A DNA stretch of 18,031 nt from Sporomusaceae bacterium (lineage in GTDB: Bacteria > Bacillota > Negativicutes > DSM-13327): assembly GCA_027492445.1 (NCBI GenBank), contig JAPUES010000106.1:1-18031 (forward strand), written 5' to 3'. The notes beneath the pieces were generated by a model. It ran no database searches. It was given only the letters and a program-made list of their open reading frames with translations, and had not been told where the DNA came from. Position numbers and translations under genes: made by a program. Positions 8,301 to 14,406 of the stretch are shown one piece after another (the stretch's first letter is position 1; each line of letters starts with the position of its first letter).

Positions 8301-8511
8301 AGGATTCTTCTAAAGGTTTAATCACTTGTAGCTCTATTTCTTCGGTTCCGGCACCAGAATAATGCACAGACACCGTAACATAAGGAGTATTGAGTGCTGG
8401 CAATAGTTCTACACCAATCCGGTGAAAGCTATACAGACCAAGGATAACGAAAAACATAATAATCATCGTGATTGCCACTGGTCTTTGTATAGAAAATCTA
8501 GTTATATTCAT
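5371..8511 (-). CDS. RND-family efflux transporter (AcrB/MexB/SwrC-like inner-membrane pump)
   Basis: A 1046-residue protein of the hydrophobe/amphiphile efflux RND type, which exports drugs or lipophilic compounds using proton entry. It starts MNITRFSIQRPVA with TM1 at about residues 10-30. The TM4 proton-relay motif GILVDDSIVVLENI holds Asp398-Asp399. The duplicated architecture is clear: TM segments cluster at about 335-485 and 860-1030 around two large extracytoplasmic loops. A six-glycine run (657-662) lies in the second loop. The ATG at 8509-8511 is preceded by GAGGAGG; an in-frame GTG two codons upstream is too close to it. The adaptor gene lies 35 nt upstream on the same strand. There is no TolC-like gene in the window, so an outer-membrane partner must come from elsewhere or is not used, as in Bacillus SwrC. 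The substrate cannot be told from sequence. Confidence 0.95.
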   Translation of the reverse strand: MNITRFSIQRPVAITMIIMFFVILGLYSFHRIGVELLPALNTPYVTVSVHYSGAGTEEIELQVIKPLEESLSSVAHLKHMTSMARPENATIILEFEFSANADIASIDATKQVNAARRKLPDNIDEPVVVKRDINAAPVLEIAVTSNQPLSDLYSKANNVFKERLQRAEGVSEVTLHGGRDKEIAVEVDSSKLRFYNLSLNQIISKVKGENILLPAGTVYNEKTQTDVRMLAQYTLPDEIRTLQVTNGDGISIPLKDVATISEKDSRVSRYSRANGSDAVSMSVYKNSDASIIDTSKATNEQLNVLRTEYPDYKFVVVTDGSKFVDDSLRNTFGNLVEGLLTTGLVLYLFLRGWRSTAAVLIAIPTSLIATFFALYIAGFTFNMMSLMGMALCIGILVDDSIVVLENIHRHLHMGKPADQAAEEGRNEIGMAAIAITLCDVVVFMPIAFMSGMTGQFFRQFGLTIVFATLFSMFVSFTLTPLIASKLFKNGLVKPKGMVWDFMERLEQGAIRKYEGILRWSLCHTKRVLASVLVLFMLSVALVPLGFIGAEYMPRTDEGSFRVSVELPVGQTIEQTNTVVSELETYLATIPEVVNYLSSVGTPTSNNASISVRLLDRKDRNRSIWDVTDQARAYTARNFPSAIIRISETQTSVSGVSGGGGGGPSTPVQIELLSADLDDLVQSSYHVQKLLSEIPGIKDIRSSYSEGMPEIQLSVDRERLKFYNLSVAQVTNDFSAAIAGQKAGVYANDPHNDGQDTDIIVRLKGSDGFKPSDIRMLPIMAGNHQVFLGDVATIREGTGPVMLRRSDKQRAISIQANITDRPLQEVLTDIKSKLTPQELGSGVSYRFTGQANSMKDTFSEMLQALALSLVLVYMLLAILYESLLTPFIRMFSLPLGLIGSLLFLLMTNNTINMYSLIGILVMDGLVAKNGTLLLDYTLTLMDRGVEAYDAIIEAGKTRLKPIVMTTITMVVGMLPTALAMSEGSEARVSMSWVLIGGLITSTVFTLIIIPIIFMFFHRHPIPTWPQGIKNWWKKKNSMTFINHSNSM

Positions 8512-8546
8512 TGCCACACCTCCTCGTAAAAAAGTTACTTATGTTA

Positions 8547-9785
8547 TTAATTTTTTATGATAATCGTTCCTGTTTTAAGGCGTGCTAAATTGGTAATGGC
8601 TACTTGTTCGCCGCTACTAATACCGCTCAGTATTTCTACCTCTTTATCATTGCGTAGTCCGAGGGTGGCCACTCGTTCTGTCACTTGCCCATTTTCATCA
8701 ACAATAAAAATCTTCTCTACACCATTACTCGATACAATGGCTTCTTTAGGAATAAATAAAGTTTGGGGTCTAAGGAGCATGGTAATGGTGGTTCTGGCAA
8801 ACATTCCGGACTTAATACTAGCATCAAGGCTATCAAGAGCGATACGCATGGTAAAGGTTTGGGTTTTGGCATCCATACTTGGACTGCTATAAATAATTTT
8901 ACCACTGTAGGATTTCCCTAAGGAATCCACCGTAACATTGACAGAGCTGCCAAGAGGAATCTGACCAACATCCTGCTCGGAGACAGAACAATCAACAAAG
9001 ATATTGCTATTATCAATAATGGACAATAACTTTTGCCCCGCCTGGGCTATATTCCCAACCTCAGCTTGTCGAAAACCAATAATACCTGCCCGAGGTGCTC
9101 TTAACACCAAATCATTTTTCTGATTTTCCAGTGCATCAACAACACTTTGTGCTTTTTCACTAGCTGCTCTTTTCCCTAATACTGTCGCAGGGTTCCCGGA
9201 GGATATTTGTTTGGACCAAGTATCAAGGGGCGCGCGGGCGGCATTCATTTGCAGCTCGGCATTATCAAGACTTTCTTTTGAAATAGCACCTTGTTCGTAT
9301 AATGTTTTGTAACGCTGAAAATTCGTGACGCTATGCTGATAATCTGCTTGGGCCTTTTGATAGCTTGCTTCAAAGCTAGCTGTACTATCAACGGCATCGG
9401 CCTGGGCTTGACGAAGACTGGCTTTATTTTGTGCTAATAAAATAGTAATATCACTTTCATCTTGTAGAATTAAATCCTGACCTTTAAAAACTTCTTGTCC
9501 AAGTTCTACGGATACCTGCGTAATTTTACCAGTATATTTTGCTACAATATCAACTTGGGACACTGGAACCGTTTGCCCTGTTAACAGAATCGTCCGTACC
9601 ATATCGCGAGGCACAATGGTGATTACGTCAACGGTTGGCTTCAAATCGCCCATTCGCTGCCCTTTGACAACACTTTTAGATTTTAAAATATAAAACATTC
9701 CTATGCAGAAAGCTATAATTCCAATAGCAATGATAATTCTAGTTTTAAAACTTGTACTGTGAAAACATTCTGTTAGCCTTTTCAT
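8547..9785 (-). CDS. RND periplasmic adaptor (membrane fusion protein)
   Basis: A 412-residue HlyD/AcrA-type adaptor that links the RND pump to the envelope. One N-terminal TM anchor lies at about residues 15-34 (RIIIAIGIIAFCIGMFYIL); there is no lipobox. The barrel-sandwich half ITQVSVELGQEVFKGQDLIL lies near 88-107. A coiled-coil hairpin follows (about 110-225), with YKTLYEQGAISKESLDNAE as the family-typical turn. The second lipoyl half is APRAGIIGFRQAEVGNIAQAG. Beta-barrel and membrane-proximal domains end at ARLKTGTIIIKN. The start is at ATG 9783-9785, with AAAGAGGTG about 6 nt upstream. It is the first gene of the efflux operon. A strong hairpin (9851-9880) and a short dyad (9803-9823) lie in its upstream region and may regulate it. 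No regulator gene adjoins it. Confidence 0.93.
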   Translation of the reverse strand: MKRLTECFHSTSFKTRIIIAIGIIAFCIGMFYILKSKSVVKGQRMGDLKPTVDVITIVPRDMVRTILLTGQTVPVSQVDIVAKYTGKITQVSVELGQEVFKGQDLILQDESDITILLAQNKASLRQAQADAVDSTASFEASYQKAQADYQHSVTNFQRYKTLYEQGAISKESLDNAELQMNAARAPLDTWSKQISSGNPATVLGKRAASEKAQSVVDALENQKNDLVLRAPRAGIIGFRQAEVGNIAQAGQKLLSIIDNSNIFVDCSVSEQDVGQIPLGSSVNVTVDSLGKSYSGKIIYSSPSMDAKTQTFTMRIALDSLDASIKSGMFARTTITMLLRPQTLFIPKEAIVSSNGVEKIFIVDENGQVTERVATLGLRNDKEVEILSGISSGEQVAITNLARLKTGTIIIKN

Positions 9786-9802
9786 CTGCTTCACCTCTTT
9801 GT

Positions 9803-9823
9803 TATGATCTTGTTCTTATCATA
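9803..9823. promoter_or_regulatory. TATGAT-N9-ATCATA dyad upstream of the efflux operon
   Basis: TATGAT (9803-9808) and ATCATA (9818-9823) form an exact inverted repeat with a 9-base spacer, 18 bases upstream of the adaptor start codon. The size fits a dimeric repressor site of the TetR or MarR kind often found before RND operons. The short AT-rich arms could arise by chance. Confidence 0.25.
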
Positions 9824-9850
9824 CTAGTGTAAAAAAATAGATTCTAAAAG

Positions 9851-9880
9851 AATACTCCCACTTATAAAAGTGGGAGTATT
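9851..9880. repeat. 13-bp perfect hairpin with ATAA loop in the divergent efflux/protease gap
   Basis: AATACTCCCACTT, loop ATAA, then AAGTGGGAGTATT form a perfect stem-loop. On the minus strand it is followed by CTTTTAG and then seven Ts; on the plus strand six Ts come a few bases later. It lies between divergent genes, where no upstream transcript needs ending. If the efflux operon starts at the promoter suggested at 9897-9926, the hairpin falls at the very 5' end of its mRNA and could act as an attenuator or stabiliser. Confidence 0.6.
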
Positions 9881-9896
9881 GGTGCATTTTTTACCA

Positions 9897-9926
9897 CTTA
9901 TAGTGCTTATAACTATATAAGTTCAA
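9897..9926 (-). promoter_or_regulatory. possible SigA promoter of the efflux operon
   Basis: On the minus strand, TTGAAC (9921-9926), an 18-bp spacer and TATAAG (9897-9902) give a moderate SigA match. Transcription would begin near 9890, leaving a leader of about 105 nt that contains the 9851-9880 hairpin. Confidence 0.35.
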
Positions 9927-9990
9927 TATTTTCATAATAGCAGGTAATCCTTGATTATACAACCATTAACTTAATTATACGGCAGACTAC

Positions 9991-10019
9991 TTGACGAGCA
10001 TAATTGGATTCTATATGAT
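9991..10019 (+). promoter_or_regulatory. SigA promoter of the secreted M48 protease gene
   Basis: TTGACG (9991-9996) and TATGAT (10014-10019) are separated by exactly 17 bp, each one base from consensus. Transcription would start near 10026, just before the AAGGAGG ribosome binding site at 10031-10037. Confidence 0.75.
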
Positions 10020-10045
10020 GAATTTATAGGAAGGAGGAATTTACC

Positions 10046-11122
10046 TTGTTTATAAAATTTTTCTTTAAAAAATCCCTGATACTTTGCTTGTCCTTTTCCT
10101 TGCTCATCATGCCAATTGTCCAAATAAAAAAGGTGGAAGCAGCAAGCATCGTGGAAAAATTACTGTATTCAACCCTTGCTGTTGGACTTGTCACAGCTTA
10201 CTATAATGATGTAGATGCCCATGGGCAAGAAGAAATGCTGGCCAATACAAAAAAACAAACTGGGGTCTATGATGATGAGGAGGCCACGGAGCGCATCCTC
10301 ACTATAAAGAAGCAACTTATGGCACCTGGGTCTATAAAATCCACTTATGCTATTTATGCAAATCCTAAAACTGATTTTAATGCTTTTTGTACTCTTGGTC
10401 ATGTGATTAGTATTAATAAGGGTACTCTCGACCGCTTAGATGATGATGAATTGGCATTTGTTATGAGTCATGAAATGGCACATGGTGAAGGAAAACATGT
10501 GGTGACGGGCATTACAAAAAGCATTGGCCTTGGTGTGGCAGTAGATCTCTTTTTAGACAGCAATCGCAATGATACTAGTTACCTACTATCAGCCATTGGC
10601 GCTAATTTTATTAATAATGAAATGTTTACGATGGAACAAGAATGGGAAGCAGACAATCGCGGATTTGACTATGCAATACTCGCTGGCTTCAATCCTGGCG
10701 GTGGCGCTGCCGCCATGGCAAAATTACGTTCTGAGTATGGAGAACTTTATCATGAAGGCTTGGGCAAAGTGATTAATCCCAATAATCACCCTAAAACTAG
10801 CGACCGCATCACTAACTTTGCAACGAAATTGACTACATATAGTAAGAATCATGTCACTGTAAAAAATGACAAGACGGTTTTACTTGATAACAAGGAAATT
10901 ATCACCCCGACAGAAAGCAGTTACTATCTAGGAGAAGAAAGAGCTTATTTAATTGCAGGAAACCTGGCTAAAGTCTATCACAATCAAGAAATAGGCACCG
11001 CCACAGTCAATGAGGAAGGGGTCGTTTCTATCGGTGACCAAGTTATTGTCCATTTAACCCCAAGTGATATAAGTGGGGAAGAAATCGTAAGTCGTCTTAA
11101 TGCCAACACTACTTCTAAATAA
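10046..11122 (+). CDS. secreted M48-family zinc metalloprotease
   Basis: A 358-residue protein with a signal peptide: KKS basic start, hydrophobic core at residues 10-26 and a likely cut after VEA (residues 30-32). The mature part carries the gluzincin motif HEMAH (142-146, catalytic Glu143) within DDDELAFVMSHEMAHGEGKH. The downstream EWEAD (199-203) should give the third zinc ligand, Glu199. HPKTSDRI near residue 250 is also typical of BepA/LoiP-type M48C proteases, which act in the periplasm on envelope proteins. The C-terminal 90 residues form an unassigned beta-rich tail. The start is TTG (10046-10048) with AAGGAGG 8 nt upstream. It is a single-gene unit with its own promoter (9991-10019) and terminator (11135-11172). 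The substrate is unknown. Confidence 0.9.
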   Translation: MFIKFFFKKSLILCLSFSLLIMPIVQIKKVEAASIVEKLLYSTLAVGLVTAYYNDVDAHGQEEMLANTKKQTGVYDDEEATERILTIKKQLMAPGSIKSTYAIYANPKTDFNAFCTLGHVISINKGTLDRLDDDELAFVMSHEMAHGEGKHVVTGITKSIGLGVAVDLFLDSNRNDTSYLLSAIGANFINNEMFTMEQEWEADNRGFDYAILAGFNPGGGAAAMAKLRSEYGELYHEGLGKVINPNNHPKTSDRITNFATKLTTYSKNHVTVKNDKTVLLDNKEIITPTESSYYLGEERAYLIAGNLAKVYHNQEIGTATVNEEGVVSIGDQVIVHLTPSDISGEEIVSRLNANTTSK

Positions 11123-11134
11123 CCCACGCTACCA

Positions 11135-11172
11135 ACACCTCTTGCGCTTTACTAGCGTAAGAGGTGTTTTTT
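11135..11172 (+). terminator. rho-independent terminator after the M48 protease gene
   Basis: ACACCTCTTGCGC pairs with GCGTAAGAGGTGT (one G-U pair) around a 7-base loop, then TTTTT follows. The T-run overlaps the last codon of the convergent tRNA nucleotidyltransferase gene. The minus strand lacks a T-run after the stem, so it mainly serves the plus strand. Confidence 0.9.
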
Positions 11173-12313
11173 ATTTACATGCTAACAGTGTTGGAATCAG
11201 TTCTATTTGCTTATTCACTAGCCACTGACCAATCTCTTTGCCTTTTAACTCCTTGGGTGGTGAACTTTCTAGCAGTAGTGCTTTTAGCTTACCACTGAGG
11301 GTGCTTAATTTAGGAAAAGTCCAACCTGCTACTTGAGCAATGCTATCAAATTCTTCGATAGTTAATGCCCCCCGACCTAAACCATTCATGGCTACTACTA
11401 TATTTTCAGGACTAGGAGATGCTAATAAGGTGCTACTTTTTCTAGCAATAAGAGCTGAATCCAACCAGTCGCCCGGTAATGTCATTCTTTGATTCCATAG
11501 GAGCATTTTTTCCCCTTCGATAAATAATCCGAATAAGGCAAACCTTACCTTTGCCTTATTCGTACTCTGCGCCACCTCGTCAAGCAGGGTCATGGCCCTC
11601 TCAAAATCCTCTTTGGGTAATTCCCATAGTTCTTTAAATGTAAGCTGTAATAGTTCAGCTTCCTGTAAAATTCTAAAAAAAGTAGCTGGCCGCTCTGCCG
11701 CTGTTAACACCTTTGTTAATTCTATCAACATACGTTCGGCAGGTTCTAGCACAAGCTCTCCGCCAACAGCCCTTGCTAACGTCAGTGTTTGCTTCTCAAC
11801 GGAAAAGCCAAGGCGAGCTGCTTGACCAGCAAGGCGCAACGCCCGCATAGGGTCATCGGAAAAGTGTTCACTCGTGGCTCTCAGTATTTTGTTATTAATA
11901 TCTTCTCGCCCATGATAAGGGTCAATCATTTCCCCTGTTAAACAATCCATGGCGATAGAGTTAACCGTCGTATCCCGGCGATAAAGATCTTCTTCTAGGG
12001 TTATCTTCGGGTTGGATGCTATTTTAAAACCTTTGTAACCGCTGCTAACTTTGCGCTCGGTGCGAGCAAAGGCTAATTCACAGCGTACCCCATCAATGAG
12101 CAGGCGAAAAACAGGAAATGATTTCCCATATTCTTCCGCCTCTGGAAATAAGGTTTTAAAATTCCGCTTTACCATGCCGACGATACAAAAATCTATATCT
12201 TTAGGTACTATCCCCATGATTTGATCACGGACGCAACCACCGACGCGATAGACTCGTCCTCCATTCTTAGCAATCATTTCTGCAAAAGATGATTCTGTTA
12301 GTACACTATTCAT
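11171..12313 (-). CDS. cca: tRNA nucleotidyltransferase (CCA-adding type, class II)
   Basis: A 380-residue nucleotidyltransferase that completes or repairs the tRNA 3' CCA end. The N-terminal head domain has VGGCVRD (24-30), catalytic DID (Asp39, Asp41) and DLYRRDTTVNSIAMD (109-123). The neck has DPMRALRLA (154-162), and the following helices resemble E. coli Cca closely up to about residue 225. E. coli-type enzymes then carry an HD phosphohydrolase domain; here the equivalent region has no HD pair, so this activity is probably absent. A CC- or A-adding enzyme or a poly(A) polymerase would look similar at this resolution. The ATG (12311-12313) follows AAGGAG at 8 nt. A strong promoter lies at 12363-12391. 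It converges on the M48 protease gene. Confidence 0.85.
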   Translation of the reverse strand: MNSVLTESSFAEMIAKNGGRVYRVGGCVRDQIMGIVPKDIDFCIVGMVKRNFKTLFPEAEEYGKSFPVFRLLIDGVRCELAFARTERKVSSGYKGFKIASNPKITLEEDLYRRDTTVNSIAMDCLTGEMIDPYHGREDINNKILRATSEHFSDDPMRALRLAGQAARLGFSVEKQTLTLARAVGGELVLEPAERMLIELTKVLTAAERPATFFRILQEAELLQLTFKELWELPKEDFERAMTLLDEVAQSTNKAKVRFALFGLFIEGEKMLLWNQRMTLPGDWLDSALIARKSSTLLASPSPENIVVAMNGLGRGALTIEEFDSIAQVAGWTFPKLSTLSGKLKALLLESSPPKELKGKEIGQWLVNKQIELIPTLLACK

Positions 12314-12362
12314 GTCTTATACTCCTTAGCTTGGTATTATTTATAAACCAACACATTGCCTC

Positions 12363-12391
12363 ATTATATACCTTCTCTTACTAAATGTGAA
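12363..12391 (-). promoter_or_regulatory. SigA promoter of the tRNA nucleotidyltransferase gene
   Basis: On the minus strand, TTCACA (12386-12391), a 17-bp spacer and a consensus TATAAT (12363-12368) are seen. The predicted start near 12356 gives a leader of about 43 nt. Confidence 0.75.
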
Positions 12392-12427
12392 TTGTTCATA
12401 TAACAATACTAGGTATAGCGTTTAAAC

Positions 12428-12457
12428 AAAGCCTCCATTTATAAAAATGGAGGCTTT
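12428..12457. repeat. 13-bp perfect hairpin with ATAA loop between divergent promoters
   Basis: AAAGCCTCCATTT, loop ATAA, then AAATGGAGGCTTT form a perfect stem-loop of the same design as the one at 9851-9880 (13-bp stem, same loop, CC-A/T-GG core). It lies upstream of the cca promoter and upstream of the candidate promoter of the plus-strand gene at 12523, so it should be in neither leader. No convincing U-tract follows on either strand. Confidence 0.6.
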
Positions 12458-12522
12458 AAATAGGTATATATTTGAAATTTTATGGGGATAATCGTTATAT
12501 ATTATAAATAAGGAAGTGTCTT

Positions 12523-12792
12523 ATGAATAAATTATTAACCCCACAATATATTTTAAAAGCCTTTGCCATTACTACAAAAATAAATGTCGTGGCTTTTGTT
12601 GCTGCTGTACTTTTGAGTGTCGGCTGGACGTATTTACTGTTTGGTTTTTGGGATTGGAAACATTTAATGCATTTATGTCTATTTTATGGTGTAAATCTAG
12701 GGGCAACCTTGTTACTAAAGCGTTGGTATGAAAGCCATCTAAAGCAAAAGCGCCAGCTCAGCTTACCTAGTGAGAGTCAGTGTGAATTATGA
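12523..12792 (+). CDS. small two-TM membrane protein, function unknown
   Basis: An 89-residue protein that I do not recognise. Two hydrophobic segments are seen, about residues 20-42 (NVVAFVAAVLLSVGWTYLLF) and 46-66 (KHLMHLCLFYGVNLGATLLL). A basic, soluble tail follows (KRWYESHLKQKRQ). The ATG follows AAGGAAGTG at about 4-5 nt. A TTGAAA at 12472-12477 with AT-rich TATAT sequence about 18 bp downstream could be its promoter, but the match is weak. Its stop codon (TGA, 12790-12792) interlocks with the stop of the convergent LysM gene, a 6-base overlap with no terminator between. The reading frame, hydrophobic pattern and ribosome binding site support a real gene. Confidence 0.65.
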   Translation: MNKLLTPQYILKAFAITTKINVVAFVAAVLLSVGWTYLLFGFWDWKHLMHLCLFYGVNLGATLLLKRWYESHLKQKRQLSLPSESQCEL

Positions 12793-13053
12793 TTTCATAG
12801 GTACTTTTAGCACCTGCCCAGGGAATATTTGGGCGTTGCTTCGTAGGCCGTTTACTTCTTTAATCGCCTGGGTCAAATCTCTTATATCATCTTGGTTGGT
12901 TACATACTTTCCAGCAATTCCCCATACCGTATCTCCAGCTTTTACATCCACAGTAGAATAATGACTTACCCCTAAAAAAGCATTGGAACTAGCGAGTGGC
13001 GTAATGGACCATACTGCAACAAGTAAAGCAATAAGGAATAAAAATCTCGTCAT
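12787..13053 (-). CDS. LysM protein, YneA-like SOS cell-division suppressor (candidate)
   Basis: An 88-residue protein with one N-terminal hydrophobic segment (residues 3-20, possible signal-peptidase cut after SSNA) and one LysM domain (about 36-85: VKAGDTVWGIAGKY to IFPGQVLKVP). This is the architecture of Bacillus YneA, which is induced by DNA damage, sits in the membrane and delays septation until repair. Two GAACATATGTTC-like boxes flank a perfect TATAAT just upstream, and the neighbouring gene on the same strand is DNA polymerase IV, both favouring an SOS role. The ATG at 13051-13053 follows AAAGGGTG at 7 nt; the longer frame from a TTG at 13071 lies inside the operator. A plain peptidoglycan-binding LysM protein remains possible. 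It overlaps the stop of the convergent gene by 6 bases. Confidence 0.78.
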   Translation of the reverse strand: MTRFLFLIALLVAVWSITPLASSNAFLGVSHYSTVDVKAGDTVWGIAGKYVTNQDDIRDLTQAIKEVNGLRSNAQIFPGQVLKVPMKS

Positions 13054-13069
13054 ATAATAACACCCTTTC

Positions 13070-13081
13070 AAACATATGTTC
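13070..13081 (-). promoter_or_regulatory. LexA-type operator 1 of the LysM gene
   Basis: On the minus strand this reads GAACATATGTTT, one base from the palindrome GAACATATGTTC and fitting the Gram-positive LexA pattern GAAC-N4-GTTC. It lies just downstream of the predicted transcription start (near 13085) and 17 bases before the start codon. Confidence 0.65.
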
Positions 13082-13091
13082 TGTTAGGGAA

Positions 13092-13097
13092 ATTATA
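13092..13097 (-). promoter_or_regulatory. -10 box of the LysM gene (extended, TGGTATAAT)
   Basis: On the minus strand, TATAAT is preceded by TGG, giving an extended -10. The -35 is poor (TTGCGT at an 18-bp spacing). The box sits between the two LexA-type operators, so bound repressor would block polymerase. Confidence 0.65.
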
Positions 13098-13102
13098 CCA
13101 CA

Positions 13103-13114
13103 GTACATATGTTC
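13103..13114 (-). promoter_or_regulatory. LexA-type operator 2 of the LysM gene
   Basis: On the minus strand this reads GAACATATGTAC, one base from GAACATATGTTC. Its centre is 33 bp from that of operator 1, close to three helical turns, and it lies in the -35/-10 spacer. Confidence 0.65.
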
Positions 13115-13140
13115 TACGCAAGTAAGTTTTGATACTAATT

Positions 13141-13178
13141 AAAAAAAATCCTACACCTATTTTCTAGGTTGTAGGATT
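13141..13178 (-). terminator. terminator overlapping the dinB stop codon
   Basis: On the minus strand, AATCCTACAACCTA pairs with TAGGTGTAGGATT (one bulged A) around a short loop, followed by TTTTTT. The upstream arm contains the last codons and stop of dinB (13164-13166). It separates dinB from the LysM gene. The plus strand also has T-runs, but no plus-strand gene reaches it. Confidence 0.88.
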
Positions 13179-14342
13179 TTTTTCTTTCCCCTCTGCAAGT
13201 CGCCCTCTTTTAACAATACCAGCACCAAAACGCTCTTTTAGTTCATCCATAACACTGGCTATTTTTTCACGTTTTTCTGTTACTTCATTAAAAAGACTAA
13301 GCTGTATTCCGCTTTGAGCAAAATTAGAGATGGTAATACCTAATAAACGAATACCTTCTTTAACTGGAATTTTTTCCATCAGCTTGATAGCTGTTTCATA
13401 GATTGTTTCATCAAATCCGATGGGATCCATTACTGTAATGCTGCGGGTAATAGTCTGAAAAGAAGAAAAGCGGACTTTTAAAGTAAGGGTTCTCCCTCGC
13501 AGTCCAGCTTTCCGAAGCCGCCAGCCAATTCGTTCTGCTAGCAGTAATAGTTCTGTCTTTATTTCTTCTTGGGAACGAATATCCCGCTTAAAAGTATCTT
13601 CGTTGCCAATGGATTTTGCTTCTCGATCCGGTATTACAGGGCGTTCATCCCGCCCCCATGCCAAGTTGTATAACTCAAGGGCATTTTTACCAAGAGCCTT
13701 TTCCAATTTATAGACATCAGCCTGTTGCAAATCACCCATGGTTTCGATATGCATCGACTTGAGTATTCTTGCCGTAGCATCCCCAACCCCCCATATTTTT
13801 TGTACAGCAAGGGGTGCTAGGCGCTGACTCTCTTCTCCTGGACGTATAATAACTAGTCCATCTGGTTTTTGTAAGGCAGAAGCTAATTTAGCTAAAAACT
13901 TATTCGGCGCTACTCCAACGGAGACAATTAGATCCACTTCTTTTTTCACTTGAATTTTTATCTGCTGAGCAATGTCTGCTACATCTTTATAAAGAAGTTC
14001 CATCCCTGTAACATCCATAAAGGCTTCATCTAAAGCTAGGGTCTCAACAATTGGTGAAAAGCTTTCAAAAATAGTAAGTATTTGGCTAGAAACCTGAGCG
14101 TATTTAGGGATATTTGGCATAATATAAATGCCCTGAGGACAGCGTCGCCTAGCTTCTACGATTGGCATGGCAGAATATACACCATACTGCCTAGCTTCAT
14201 AAGAAGCAGCACATACTACACCCCGGTTACTATCACCGCCTACAATTACAGGTTTTCCTATTAGCTCCCGGTTATCTCGTTGCTCCACAGAGGCGTAAAA
14301 AGCATCCATATCAGCATGTAGTATCCAACGTTGATAGGTCAA
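13164..14342 (-). CDS. dinB: DNA polymerase IV (Y-family translesion polymerase)
   Basis: A 392-residue error-prone polymerase. The palm carries catalytic ILHADMDAFYASVE (7-20, Asp11) and LALDEAFMDVTG (102-113, Asp105-Glu106), plus VGVAPNKFLAKLAS (142-155). The thumb helix-hairpin-helix is IWGVGDATARIL (183-194), and the little-finger domain follows. The C-terminal QLSLF (347-351) is a good beta-clamp-binding motif. The start is TTG (14340-14342) with GGAGGTG 8 nt upstream. Its last codons form part of the terminator stem. No LexA-type box was found in the 64 bases before it, although the next gene downstream has two. It may be transcribed from its own weak promoter or by read-through from the kinase gene. 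Confidence 0.96.
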   Translation of the reverse strand: MTYQRWILHADMDAFYASVEQRDNRELIGKPVIVGGDSNRGVVCAASYEARQYGVYSAMPIVEARRRCPQGIYIMPNIPKYAQVSSQILTIFESFSPIVETLALDEAFMDVTGMELLYKDVADIAQQIKIQVKKEVDLIVSVGVAPNKFLAKLASALQKPDGLVIIRPGEESQRLAPLAVQKIWGVGDATARILKSMHIETMGDLQQADVYKLEKALGKNALELYNLAWGRDERPVIPDREAKSIGNEDTFKRDIRSQEEIKTELLLLAERIGWRLRKAGLRGRTLTLKVRFSSFQTITRSITVMDPIGFDETIYETAIKLMEKIPVKEGIRLLGITISNFAQSGIQLSLFNEVTEKREKIASVMDELKERFGAGIVKRGRLAEGKEKNPTT

Positions 14343-14406
14343 TATACATTCACCTCCACGGCTAGCAAACTGTGCATTCTTTTTTTTATTTTACGCAAAG
14401 TACATC

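Noticed and set aside
14343..14406. LexA box expected before dinB.
   Set aside because: No GAAC-N4-GTTC-like palindrome is present in this gap; only the LysM gene has such boxes.
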